Assembly (NCBI GenBank): GCA_000310025.1
Contig: FN649743.1
Coordinates: 51,757 to 115,756 of the forward strand
Origin: Ectocarpus siliculosus
Taxonomy: Eukaryota > Sar > Phaeophyceae > Ectocarpales > Ectocarpaceae
DNA length: 64,000 nt
Direction: 5' to 3'
Position numbers and translations under genes: made by a program. This document shows, in pieces, positions 14,287 through 23,575 of this stretch. The notes below the pieces were generated by a model. That model did not search any database, was not told the DNA's origin, and saw only the letters and a list, made by a program, of their open reading frames with translations. Each line of letters opens with the position of its first letter. The stretch's first letter is position 1.

Positions 14287-14432
14287 TCTTGAGAGTCATG
14301 AGGCGACTTTCTGGTAGAGAGGGGGTGCGAGTGAGGCGGGGAGGGGGAATATTTCCGTGGGGGCCCGACGCGGAGTCCTGCATCGAGGTGCTGCTCCCTA
14401 CCACTCCGTTGAAACCCCCAGCATCGGCGTAG
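8382..14432 (+). CDS. Diaminohydroxyphosphoribosylaminopyrimidine deaminase, plant PYRD type with vestigial reductase domain
   Basis: Six phase-consistent exons: 8382-8984, 9677-9804, 10540-10690, 12315-12479, 12929-13126 and 13809-14432, predicting about 622 residues. This enzyme deaminates the pyrimidine intermediate in riboflavin synthesis. The deaminase domain (about residues 160-300) has NPAVGCV, the zinc/catalytic HAE at the exon 1/2 junction and [11 protein letters not shown], so the active site is complete. The following region aligns in order with the degenerate reductase half of plant [26 protein letters not shown], then [17 protein letters not shown]. It lacks the SLDG, G-x2-T-x3-D-P and EGG residues of active reductases. 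The N-terminus starts [12 protein letters not shown] and is Ser/Thr/Ala-rich, consistent with plastid import but not a clear signal-transit motif. An 18-Gln tract and Ala runs follow. ATG 8382 is chosen as the first start giving a presequence; ATG 8631 is an alternative. A Glu-rich run lies near residue 560. Confidence 0.88.
8514..8567 (+). repeat. (CAG)18 coding repeat, polyglutamine in PYRD
   Basis: Eighteen uninterrupted CAG codons lie in the first PYRD exon, between the presequence-like segment and the deaminase domain. The tract is pure, which favours length polymorphism. If translation instead began at ATG 8631 it would fall in the 5' UTR. Confidence 0.95.
11235..11285. repeat. GT/GA microsatellite in PYRD intron 3
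   Basis: A TG-rich run passes directly into GA repeats inside the 1.6-kb intron between PYRD exons 3 and 4. It is simple sequence only. Confidence 0.85.
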
Positions 14433-16557
14433 CGTTAGCAGCTTGGAATGTTATTATGCAAGATCTTCCTCAGGACTGGCAGGTACCTGCGGTTCATACA
14501 TTGTGTGTGTGTTTTCGTCCTATTTATTATGGCGACAGTTCCCCCCATTTTTCATGGTGAGGCGTGTACTACACTTTTAAGTGTAGTTTTTTTCGTACAA
14601 CTAAAACCTTCCAGGGTCACACAGGAGGGGGTAAACACCAGGGCTTTTTTCTTATTTTTATTTATTTGCTTGCCCCACCTTCCTCCTGCGGTGCGTGCTG
14701 CATTTTATTTTTGTCGCGAGAAGGGTCCAGCCGTCTCTTCCCCTCGTCAACGGTGCTAACGTCGAAGTTGTGGTACTCACGAGAGCTTTTCAGCTATATT
14801 TCGCTTTCACCCTCACACGTTGTAAATAGTTCACCCCATGGGGATTCAAACTCACGACCTCTGCGACTTGCGGTTTACGAGGATACCACTAGACCACCGG
14901 CACATTGTAGGACGGGGGAACGAAGTTACTCTATGACGCAACACGAAGAAAATAATTTCTCCGATTGACGCGCGCCCGCGCGTTGTAGTCTTTCGAGGAG
15001 AGTATTGCAACAGGGCGGTGAGATGAACGTTCTACTATCCAAACAGAAGTGGACCGCGACAGCAGAAGCGGGCACCCACGTGGACGTGAAGACAACATAC
15101 TGCTGTCCAGGACATATGGTACAACTTACAGGATCGCGCGCATCACGTCACAGTCTACCTACAAAATAACCCCCGGAAACAATGTGGTACGAAGAGCGTG
15201 GATACTCTGTACAGGAGTTCGTATGCCAGGCCGACACCGCACAGTCTGCCTGTGTCGCCGTCAGTTCGATCGTGTACTTGACTCCCGGTATAGGTAAGAC
15301 AGTGTTCGTTCATCCGCTGAAAGCCCTTGCGTTGTCAGCCAGATAACAAACCCCCCTCCCCTTTTGGTTCCTCGAAAAAAAAGTGTAGTCTAATGCTTTT
15401 CTTGACGTTTCCTCGGATGCAATCTTCTGCAAGTCTGTCTCCACCATGCGACGCGCAGCCGAATGATAAAAGTTTCGACAGGATGGCTTTCAAGACTTGG
15501 TAGTGCTGCTGACCAAATTCGTTTCGACCGCATGTAGACAGTGGTTGATGTTCCGCGTCAGGGTTGCCACCTTCATCGGATTTCGTGACGGTACTGACTG
15601 GCGAATGACTGGCGAATATTAGTCTACATTTAATATAAAAAAAACAATAGAGGAGACAGACACGCTTGACTGCCTTAACTTCTCTCTGTGTTATTCAGTC
15701 GGCGTCATGTCCCTCTCTGAGCATTGGCATTTGGCAGCAGTAGCGACAGCGGGGACGACTGGCGCGAAGATGAAGCGGGGATGTTCACATTGTTGTACGC
15801 ACATCTGCAAAAAATACGTGCATATCTACATACGCCGTCTGCTTTGGTGTAATCTATCTATGTGCTGTACGAAGGAATAAGAAGTGCGCTGTTTTCATTG
15901 ACACACAGAATAAGTGCATTGACGACACACACGGCAGTGACGACCGCTCTACAGCAAGAGTAGCAATAAGGGTTGCCAACCTAGCGTGCGGGGATGTGGG
16001 GATGTGGGGATCCTTGAACACGTACGTAGTGCTGTAAACGTCATCGGACAAATTTCATACAGTCCCGTGGGCAGGAGGAACCTTGAACTTACAGTTCCGT
16101 GCACGAGGAAGAAACTTCAGTGAACGTTCGTCGTGGGATGTGCTTAATGTCCCGACATACATCGGAAGCAGGAGGTGCCATCCTCCTTCTTGACGGAGGA
16201 AAACGTGCGAAGCAAAGTTTCTGAAAATATTATTTTCCTCGCCATCTGGTTCATTAGGCAATGAAGAACGGCGTATCGTCGGACAAACGCATTCATCCGA
16301 GGGGATATCGGACAATTGTAAGGGACCTCTTGCCGGCTCCCGGCTGCCCGCGGCAGTCGCGTAGGACCCCACCCACCAGGTCATAACTGCTCCAACACCA
16401 CCTCCCTCCTCGCTTCATCACGGTCATCGAAGCGAATGTCGACGGCGACACCCCGCGTTCTACATCCTCAACAAGATCGGCGTTTTTTTACATTGCTAAA
16501 ACGGCTTCCACATCCGGGACAACCTGAAGACACACGGGTGCTTCTTCCGCCCCGCAG
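14433..16557. other. PYRD 3' flank and intergenic region
   Basis: After the PYRD stop there is T-rich sequence with no clear gene. A short perfect palindrome (CTACACTTTTAAGTGTAG, 14570-14587) could fold in a 3' UTR. Apart from the tRNA-like fragment at 14836-14902, no RNA gene, repeat or supported coding exon was recognised. Confidence 0.5.
14836..14902 (-). repeat. tRNA-like fragment, probably SINE-derived
   Basis: On the minus strand this reads TGCCGGTGGTCTAGTGGTAT, a good pol III A-box region. About 30 bases later comes GAGTTTGAATCCC, close to a B box. The T-arm stem does not pair properly and no standard anticodon arm can be drawn, so a working tRNA is unlikely. A decayed tRNA-derived SINE head or tRNA pseudogene fits best. 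Confidence 0.5.
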
Positions 16558-18002
16558 GCGCCCCTCTGACGATCCCCGTTAAGTCTTGGGTCGGAGTCGC
16601 AGCCGACGACGACGCAGCGCGCACCTTGGCGAAGAAGCTCAGGAACGACGTTAAGCGTCTCGGCGCGCGGAGTTTCTGCAACAAGGTACGGTATGTTTGT
16701 CGTCTATTGGTCTAGACTATGTTGCATTTCTTGTCGTCGTTCTCCCTGCTTGCAAATTTTTTTGGTTCGACATATCCAGATAGGTGACCTGTTGTGCCAT
16801 GCGTTTTTATGGGCCCCCAGAACAGCAAGTTCGATGTTGACTAATTTAATTTTGAAAACATACGCAAGAGCACCAGAAACTGTACAACAGACACGGAAGG
16901 CATCGCAAAAACAGAAATCGTTGAATCCCGCACAGGGCGACAGTGGAGGCTGCTAAAAACATACATTTCACGCGTCTACCTCCGCGCGCCCCCTTTGAAA
17001 TCAAGATAAAAATTCGTCCCATTCTAATTTCAAGTCAAAAGAGCCAAAACGGCAGGCGTTCAAATAAGGTCTGTGTTGACATGTACCTGGTAATTAGTAC
17101 TGTTATCAGTAGAGGATACCATGAAGAGGCGTCGTGCGTGCTGGCACGTTCAGGTTTGCTACTGGAGCTGAAATATCGAAGGTTGCAGCAGTCTCTGAAA
17201 ACAGTCCGAAATCTGCGCCGGAACCAAGCGGCATCCAACATTTGTCACAACCGTGCTCACCGCCACGGACCCCAATCTCCTGAACTGTGCGTTTACAGCA
17301 GTAGCTCATGCCAAGAGCTACTGCGAGGGGTTTACGGTCCGTGGCGGTGCGCACGGCTGTGACAAGTGTTGGATGCCGCTTGGTTCCGGCGCAGATTTCG
17401 GACGGTTTTCAGAGGTTGCTGCGACCTTCGACATTTCAGCTCCAGTAGCAAACCTGAACGTGCCAGCACGCACGACGCCTCTTCATGGTGTCCTCTACTG
17501 ATAACAGTACCTCCTTGCGGGAAGGTTGTTTTCTTATGTTGGATTAAAGTATAAGAAAAGAGCCAGCGTCAAAACCCCTGTTCTGGGGGCCCTAATGTGT
17601 GGCCTATTGTACACTCGGAGTCAACCCGAACCACCCGACCGATTGCGCACGTGTGTCTACTTTCATCCTCTCGCGTGTCCTACACTCTCTCCACATGCCT
17701 TTCAGTGGTCTCGTCCATCTCTATTCCTATGCATCTCTCCATCGCTGTCATCGCTTATTCAATCTATTCCTTTTTGTCTACACCTCGCTTCTCTAATATT
17801 TTCTACGGTGTGCAGATTTCAGTACTCGCTGTCACCGACGACGACCTCAACAACCGGAAGACCGCTGGCCTCGTCGACACGCCGAAGCAGACGAAGAACT
17901 GTATCGAGGTGCTGTCCGACTCCGACTCCGACGACTCCGATTCGGCGGATGGAGACTACGACGAGGACGAGCCCATCGAGTACGTTGGCGACCGCGAAGA
18001 AG
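16558..18002 (+). CDS. Unidentified gene fragment, two spliced exons with acidic tail
   Basis: Two exons with good splice sites agree in phase: 16558-16685 (acceptor after a pyrimidine-rich run, donor gtacgg) and 17816-18002 (acceptor gtgcag, donor gtacaa). The first encodes a basic stretch including ARTLAKKLRNDVKRLGARSF. The second includes KNCIEVLSDSDSDDSDSADG and further Asp/Glu-rich sequence, as in many nuclear proteins. No family was recognised and neither the start nor the end was found. The foldback element at 17097-17510 would lie in its intron. Confidence 0.35.
17097..17510. mobile_element. Foldback (MITE-like) inverted-repeat element
   Basis: Two arms of about 175 bp (17097-17271 and 17336-17510) are nearly perfect reverse complements around a 64-bp loop. 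The outer ends read GTACTGTTATCAGTAGAGGA. Only a few mismatches were seen, so the element is young or maintained. The loop contains its own small hairpin (GTAGCTC-ATGCCAA-GAGCTAC). No transposase is present, so it would be non-autonomous; a target-site duplication was not evident. Confidence 0.8.
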
Positions 18003-20020
18003 GTACAAACTCTGTATTTCGTTCGTTGCCTCCTTTTGTACAAGAATATAATCATGTTATATATATACTTCCAGGATGGTCGTCGTGACGTGACACATTT
18101 CTTGTTATTAGTATGGAAAAAAAAAAAAAAATGGCTCGATTTTTGAATTTCTACAGCAGTATGGACCAGACGCCGACTTTACATGGAAGGAAGTCGTACG
18201 AGTGTCGACTTAGTTGTGCTGTCACAGCATCTTCCACGCACTTCTGCCAGTGCTGGTTTGTTGATTGGAGTCTTGTTCGAGATACAGCAGTGGGATTCTC
18301 GTGTTGTGGAGGCAAAAGTGAACCAGAGCAAAAAATTTCATGCATAGTCTACTGTAGCTCGATTACTGCTGCTGTGTTTTTGCTACAGCAGTATGGACTA
18401 GACGCCGAACGACGTCCGCGTGCTACAAGTACCGCAACGACCTAACGGGATGGGATACTTCTTGCCACGGCGAACCATAGTACAATGCGATGCAAACATC
18501 CGTTCGTGTATCGCGCGGCTGCCACATGTGTCGACGACAGGTACACGTACAGCTCTCGCCATGTTGTCGTTACGGCGCAGGAGGACGCGTCGGAGATGTT
18601 CCACATGGTGCTACAACGACAGCAGTACTACTGTACATAGATGTCGTAGGAGAGTGGAGTTGTGATGTCACGGCATCTCCCACGCACTCTCCTACCGGTG
18701 CTTGTGTCGATTGGAGTCTTGTAGGCCGAAATACAAGAGTGGGTTGGACTCCCGGGTTGTGGAAGCAAACCTGCAACAACAGAGAAGGCGGTGTTCTATT
18801 TACTATAATAGAGTAATTCCGCTCAACTTTTTTTTTTTTCGCGGCATGTGGTCGCATATATATTTCTTTGCCACTGCCGAAAAAGACCGCTGGATCTTTA
18901 CGCAGTCCACCTTTTGCATTTATCATTTTACACTGAACGACACAGGACGGGTCGACCTTCATCGTTGTTGTTGTTGCTGTTGTCTCCACATTAAAAACCG
19001 TTCCGACGTCCTCCTCGATACTTGTGGACTACCTGTTGGAAATTGTGGGAATCCCTTCATTCTGAGAGAGAGAGCCATAGGTCGCCATCCGGCCTTTTCT
19101 TTTTTTGTATGCACTCTTCTTCTTGTGAAGTCTTGACGTTGCGCTTGCCATCGTCGCCGCGTAAGTGTTTGTGTCTTCAAACCTTCTCAGCCGGCCTTCA
19201 AACTTCTTGTTGATAAGTCTCCGTGTGGTAACTTCTCCGCGCATGAGTCATATGCAGCTATGACCTGCGCTTTGACTTTCACGATGGGTATTTAACCTCC
19301 CCGTCTTGCGTTGGTGAGTACCTGCGATATACAGAAGGATCGCTCCACGACGCAAACGTCGACGTCTCCGGTTTTTTTTTGTTCCCTTCGCACTCCATCC
19401 TTGCCGCGGTTTTCACACCGACTTCGAACGTGGGATGCAATTTCCTCTCTTCGTACCTTCCTCGTCGGCCTTCTCCGTCGTTGTGTACATAATGTACAAT
19501 ACCTCCATTTTTCGGCTTTTCGATTCCGATAGACAAGACTACGGACTGACATGTTCCTTTCATCCCCGACAGGACCGCGCGCTCGTCGAGTGCCGAAATT
19601 CTTCATCACTTCCTTGCCTCTCCCAACACCGTCCCTTCTTCCCGCCCTTACAAATCCTCTCCCCTTCTTCTTCTTCTTCCCTTCCTCCCGGACACTCACC
19701 ACCATCCGTTCTGGATGTTGGCCCACAGCCCCATTGGGGGGCGGGGGGCCAATCCTTAACCCTAGTAATTTCACATTTTCGCACGGCTGTGTCCCCCCTG
19801 TAGTTGCACGTTAGTTTTGTTCCTTCTTGCGTGGGTGAGTACATGTACGTCGCCCGTCGCTTGCCACTATTCCTTGTTTCGTGCGATGGCATCGTAGACA
19901 CGGACCTGTCTTCTTGTTTGTTTTTTCTACATTCGCTTACGTCATTGTTCAGAGACAGTTAGTGTTTCATAGTTTTTCGCGATGCCCACCCGACATTGTC
20001 CTATTAAAATCTGCAAGCTT
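18003..20020. other. Repeat-derived intergenic region
   Basis: Contains a degenerate direct repeat pair, a TTG run near 18962, and T-rich and C-rich tracts around 19370 and 19640. No gene was recognised. A short segment near 19320-19370 faintly recalls a DDE-transposase core but is too short to assign. Confidence 0.5.
18213..18771. repeat. Degenerate direct repeat pair
   Basis: A unit of about 105-115 bp at 18213-18318 recurs in the same orientation at 18659-18771 with roughly three quarters of bases conserved by eye. Both contain CCACGCACT, GATTGGAGTCTTGT and GTTGTGGA(G/A)GCAAA. A second shorter pair, CTACAGCAGTATGGAC followed by AGACGCCGA, starts at 18151 and 18383. This looks like remnants of a dispersed repeat family. 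Confidence 0.65.
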
Positions 20021-20271
20021 GCTCCCGACAGTACTTCTTGTATACATGCACGTACTGACATACACACGCACGCATGCTCCCGTAACTGCTTATAACTGGA
20101 CGGGGTATATGACGTAAGAACTAGGGGATGTGCTTCGCTCCCACAACCGCAAAGACACGCTCCTTAACTACTTATATACGTCAACTCCAGGCAAGAAGGG
20201 TAAGCGAAGGACGAAACCGGAGGAGACGGAGTTGCTCCCACACTACTTACAAGCAATACGCCGAACGGACA

Positions 20272-20438
20272 AACGACGACAGTACTTACGAGGGTCCCGA
20301 CATTACTTACAACCCACGACCCAAAAACTAGGTCCGCACTACTTACAAAGGTCCCGATATTACTTCGAACCCACGGCCCCAACGAGGCCCGACGGACAAA
20401 CGACAACACTACTTACAAAGGTCCCGGCACTACTTTTC
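20272..20438. repeat. Short tandem array inside left palindrome arm only
   Basis: Repeated units built around ACTTAC-AAAGGTCCCG and GGACAAACGAC fill about 165 bp that has no counterpart in the right arm. The right arm passes straight across this point, so the array was gained on the left or lost on the right after the palindrome formed. Confidence 0.7.
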
Positions 20439-20516
20439 AAGGACGGAGTACTCGTAAGCACCATGACGATGTACACGAACAAAATAATGAAAAGGCTAAC
20501 ACAACGGAAAGGTTGT

Positions 20517-21020
20517 TCAGTATGGCATCGGCAGCGCCCTCTTCTTGCCCTTGTTGGCAGCGGCGCAGGGCGAGCAGCGCGTTCCTTCGAAGTCGTTCGT
20601 CTCGCCGTCGTCGTTGCGGGTGCCACCGAGGACTCCGCAAAAACGGTGAATGTTACCGTTGCAGATGTTGCAGGACACCATGGACATGTTGCCGGACTTA
20701 TTGCACTCGGGCTCGATGCAGGCAGGACAGTAAATGACCGGAAGGTTCGCCGACGCGGCCGAAGTGTCGGCCTCGGTCCGGCCGAGGTCGCCGTGGCGGA
20801 GAGCGGTTGGCCGTGGAGTCGAACGCGTGTTGTCGCTGCTGTTGCGGTGTCCGGTGTCGTCCTCGTTGTCGGAGTCGGGTCCAACAGGGAAGTTGACGAC
20901 GCCGGAGGGAGCGCCGCGGGCGGCGGCAAGGTCCCGCACGATCTTCTCGCGAGCTGCGTCCATCTCGCCTTCGAGGGTAAGGCGGCTGTGCGAGCAGGCT
21001 TTCGCCTGGTCGACGGACAT
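20517..21020 (-). CDS. Palindrome ORF, PHD-like zinc-finger protein (left copy)
   Basis: A 167-residue frame starts MSVDQAKACSHSRLTLEGEM and ends in a Lys-rich tail. Its C-terminal third has an ordered Cys/His pattern: CPAC, C after four residues, CNIC, H-R-F-C, then CSPC, i.e. a cross-brace C-C-C-C-C-H-C-C-C set like a PHD or related finger. Such fingers bind histone tails or act in transposon accessory proteins. On the coding strand an in-frame stop precedes a possible acceptor (ctgaattag) about 50 bases upstream, so an upstream exon is possible, including the second ORF of the arm (21233-21475). Family unknown. Confidence 0.55.
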   Translation of the reverse strand: MSVDQAKACSHSRLTLEGEMDAAREKIVRDLAAARGAPSGVVNFPVGPDSDNEDDTGHRNSSDNTRSTPRPTALRHGDLGRTEADTSAASANLPVIYCPACIEPECNKSGNMSMVSCNICNGNIHRFCGVLGGTRNDDGETNDFEGTRCSPCAAANKGKKRALPMPY

Positions 21021-21232
21021 GTCGGCGAACTCCAGGTCTTGTTGGTTCCGTAGGACGAAGGAATTGCTAATTCAGCCGCCCTGACCGCCCGAGAAAAAGG
21101 GGAGGTACGCGTGCTCACGTGTGAAGAGGGACGGACACATGGTGGCGACCCAAAAGCGTCTGCCCGGGCGGCGTCCATGGGGTAGGCGTTAGTGGGGCAG
21201 ACCCATGACTGGCTGGGAACCCCCTCGCCGTC

Positions 21233-21475
21233 CTAGATGTACCACGTTGTCAGGAGCACGGGAGAGGCGGAGATACCACGCAGGTGCTCCTTCCGGAATC
21301 GGTGGATCACGGCCCAAACGCTCTTCTTGCCCATCTCCGTCCGGTTTTCGGAGACGACGGCGCGTTGCATGCGGCGGTACTCCGAGAGGGCGACGTTGAC
21401 TTCGGCCCTGGAGACGCCCTTCATTGCAGTCTTAAAGTGACTGCGTCCCTCATCTTTGGAACGATAGCCCAGCAT
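21233..21475 (-). CDS. Palindrome ORF, basic helical segment (left copy)
   Basis: An 80-residue frame includes EGRSHFKTAMKGVSRAEV and VWAVIHRFRKEHLRG, a basic, helix-prone stretch. Its partner in the right arm (21489-21746) differs by Met/Thr at one position in the shared part. It precedes the zinc-finger ORF on the same strand and may be its upstream exon. No family recognised. Confidence 0.4.
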   Translation of the reverse strand: MLGYRSKDEGRSHFKTAMKGVSRAEVNVALSEYRRMQRAVVSENRTEMGKKSVWAVIHRFRKEHLRGISASPVLLTTWYI

Positions 21476-21488
21476 TCCTGGACAATGA

Positions 21489-21746
21489 GTGGATTGCTCG
21501 TCTAAAAAAGGCTATTGTTCCAAAGATGAGGGACGCAGTCACTTTAAGACTGCAATGAAGGGCGTCTCCAGGGCCGAAGTCAACGTCGCCCTCTCGGAGT
21601 ACCGCCGCATGCAACGCGCCGTCGTCTCCGAAAACCGGACGGAGACGGGCAAGAAGAGCGTTTGGGCCGTGATCCACCGATTCCGGAAGGAGCACCTGCG
21701 TGGTATCTCCGCCTCTCCCGTGCTCCTGACAACGTGGTACATCTAG
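21489..21746 (+). CDS. Palindrome ORF, basic helical segment (right copy)
   Basis: Mirror copy of 21233-21475. The reading frame begins in the central spacer and joins the arm at about 21510, so the first residues differ between copies. The conserved part runs from SKDEGRSHF to LLTTWYI before a stop. A donor-like gtatctcc lies just after the RFRKEHLR coding sequence, supporting splicing toward the finger ORF at 21959. Confidence 0.4.
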   Translation: MDCSSKKGYCSKDEGRSHFKTAMKGVSRAEVNVALSEYRRMQRAVVSENRTETGKKSVWAVIHRFRKEHLRGISASPVLLTTWYI

Positions 21747-21958
21747 GACGGCGAGGGGGTTCCCAGCCAGTCATGGGTCTGCCCCACTAACGCCTACCCC
21801 ATGGACGCCGCCCGGGCAGACGCTTTTGGGTCGCCACCATGTGTCCGTCCCTCTTCACACGTGAGCACGCGTACCTCCCCTTTTTCTCGGGCGGTCAGGG
21901 CGGCTGAATTAGCAATTCCTTCGTCCTATGGAACCAACAAGACCTGGAGTTCGCCGAC

Positions 21959-22462
21959 ATGTCCGTCGACCAGGCGAAAGCCTGCTCGCACAGCCGCCTT
22001 ACCCTCGAAGGCGAGATGGACGCAGCTCGCGAGAAGATCGTGCGGGACCTTGCCGCCGCCCGCGGCGCTCCCTCCGGCGTCGTCAACTTCCCTGTTGGAC
22101 CCGACTCCGACAACGAGGACGACGCCGGACACCGCAACAGCAGCGACAACACGCGTTCGACTCCACGGCCAACCGCTCTCCGCCACGGCGACCTCGGCCG
22201 GGCCGAGGCCGACACTTCGGCCGCGTCGGCGAACCTTCCGGTCATTTACTGTCCTGCCTGCATCGAGCCCGAGTGCAATATGTCCGGCAACATGTCCATG
22301 GTATCCTGCAACATCTGCAACGGTAACATTCACCGTTTTTGCGGAGTCCTCGGTGGCACCCGCAACGACGACGGCGAGACGAACGACTTCGAAGGAACGC
22401 GCTGCTCGCCCTGCGCCGCTGCCAACAAGGGCAAGAAGAGGGCGCTGCCGATGCCATACTGA
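21959..22462 (+). CDS. Palindrome ORF, PHD-like zinc-finger protein (right copy)
   Basis: Mirror copy of 20517-21020. It carries the same CxxC-x4-C-x9-CxxC-x4-HxxC-x16-CxxC pattern. The three residue differences from the left copy (T/A, T/A, K/M) lie outside the metal ligands, so both copies keep the finger intact. Confidence 0.55.
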   Translation: MSVDQAKACSHSRLTLEGEMDAAREKIVRDLAAARGAPSGVVNFPVGPDSDNEDDAGHRNSSDNTRSTPRPTALRHGDLGRAEADTSAASANLPVIYCPACIEPECNMSGNMSMVSCNICNGNIHRFCGVLGGTRNDDGETNDFEGTRCSPCAAANKGKKRALPMPY

Positions 22463-23070
22463 ACAACCTTTTCGTTGTGTTAGCCTTTTCATTATTTTGT
22501 TCGTGTACATCGTCATGGTGCTTACGAGTACTCCGTCCTTGTCCGTTCGGCGGATTGCTTGTAGGTAGTGTGGGAGCAACTCCGTCTCCTCCGGTTTCGT
22601 CCTTCGCTTACCCTTCTTGCCTGGGGTTGATGTATATAAGTGGTTAAGGAGCGTGTCTTTGCGGTCGTGGGAGCGAAGCACATCCCCTAGTTCTTATGTC
22701 ATGTACCCCGTCCAGTTATAAGCAGTTACGGGAGCATGCGTGTGTGTGTATGTCAGTACGTGCATGTATATGTCGGGAGCACGACGTCATCGTTTGTCCT
22801 TGCGTCGGGCCGTAGCGACTGCGTGTTCTATGATAGGTTCGTACGAACGGAACCTCTTCATATCAAATGACGAAGTACTTAGTCACGTTGCAGTACGGGT
22901 AAGGCATGGTCATCGCCAAGAAGAAATACCAACTGTTAAATATAATCGTTGAATCACACCATCAACCCGACGATGTCGCCAACGTCACAACCGGGCCGTG
23001 TCACAGAATACCCTGTCACAGACATGCCAAACGGCAGCGTCGATCCGATCAGGAAAATGGGGGCCCCGCT

Positions 23071-23200
23071 GCATAACTTAACTAATTAATTAATTATTAA
23101 TATTAATTATTTAAATTAATTAAAATTAATTAGAACTATCAAAATTAATTAGTAATTAAGTATTTTGCGCAATTCAATAAATATTAATTATTTATTTTGC
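23071..23200. repeat. AT-rich block of TTAATTAA-type repeats
   Basis: About 130 bp of almost pure A/T, made of overlapping ATTAATTA and TTAAATTAATT units, sits in otherwise balanced-GC DNA. It begins a few bases after GGGGGCCCC and ends just before a C run. It may be a decayed repeat tail, an organelle-derived piece or a matrix-attachment-like tract. Confidence 0.8.
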
Positions 23201-23209
23201 GCACAATCC

Positions 23210-23575
23210 CCCCCCCCCTACTACTACATTTTGTCCCTCGCCGCGCACCATTCCCCCCCCCTACTACTACATTTTTTCCCTTGCCTCCCTCCTCTGGGGG
23301 CAGGTTGGGGCAACAGATACATTTTGCCCATGAGCCCTGGCTGCACCAACCCCGAACCGTTTCGTCTGAACAATGGATCTCGCAATAGCCCCGCAACACA
23401 ACAACACAGTCGTGCATGTCCTTCCTCGATTTGTGCCTTGTGGGCAGAGATACAGCCGGGGGGGTGATTTAGACATTGATCCCCCCCCGGGGGGGCAGGT
23501 TGAGGCAACATATATATTTCACCCATGAGCCGGGAAACTAATACCCCCCCGGGGGGGGATTTAGACACGCCGTTG
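23210..23575. repeat. Tandemly related C/G-run repeats
   Basis: Two units of CCCCCCCC-TACTACTACATTTT lie at 23210-23280. Two longer units, starting GGGGGCAGGTTG and ending CCCATGAGCC, lie at 23296-23336 and 23491-23531. GATTTAGACA adjacent to C or G runs occurs twice more. This looks like a local, diverged satellite or a nested repeat. Confidence 0.65.

Larger units (their letters stand above)
20021..22780. mobile_element. 2.76-kb near-perfect palindrome with paired zinc-finger ORFs
   Basis: Left arm 20021-21469 and right arm 21510-22780 are reverse complements separated by a 40-bp spacer. The arms carry matching ORFs read outward from the centre: 21233-21475 (minus) with 21489-21746 (+), and 20517-21020 (minus) with 21959-22462 (+). 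The 167-residue proteins differ at only three visible positions, so the duplication is recent or the arms are kept identical. The left arm is longer because of an extra block at about 20272-20438. No transposase signature was recognised. It may be a foldback transposon, two copies inserted head to head, or a palindromic assembly join. Confidence 0.8.

Noticed and set aside
13989-14404. Minus-strand Ser/Pro-rich frame opposite the PYRD last exon.
   Set aside because: The plus-strand frame matches the PYRD C-terminal region and continues exon phase; the minus frame has no motif.
14836-14902. Functional tRNA gene.
   Set aside because: T-arm does not pair and no normal anticodon arm can be drawn.
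19310-19470. Possible DDE-transposase core on the plus strand (a short Gly-Ser-x-His-Asp-Ala-like stretch).
   Set aside because: Only one short motif, interrupted soon after, with no second or third catalytic block and no terminal repeats.
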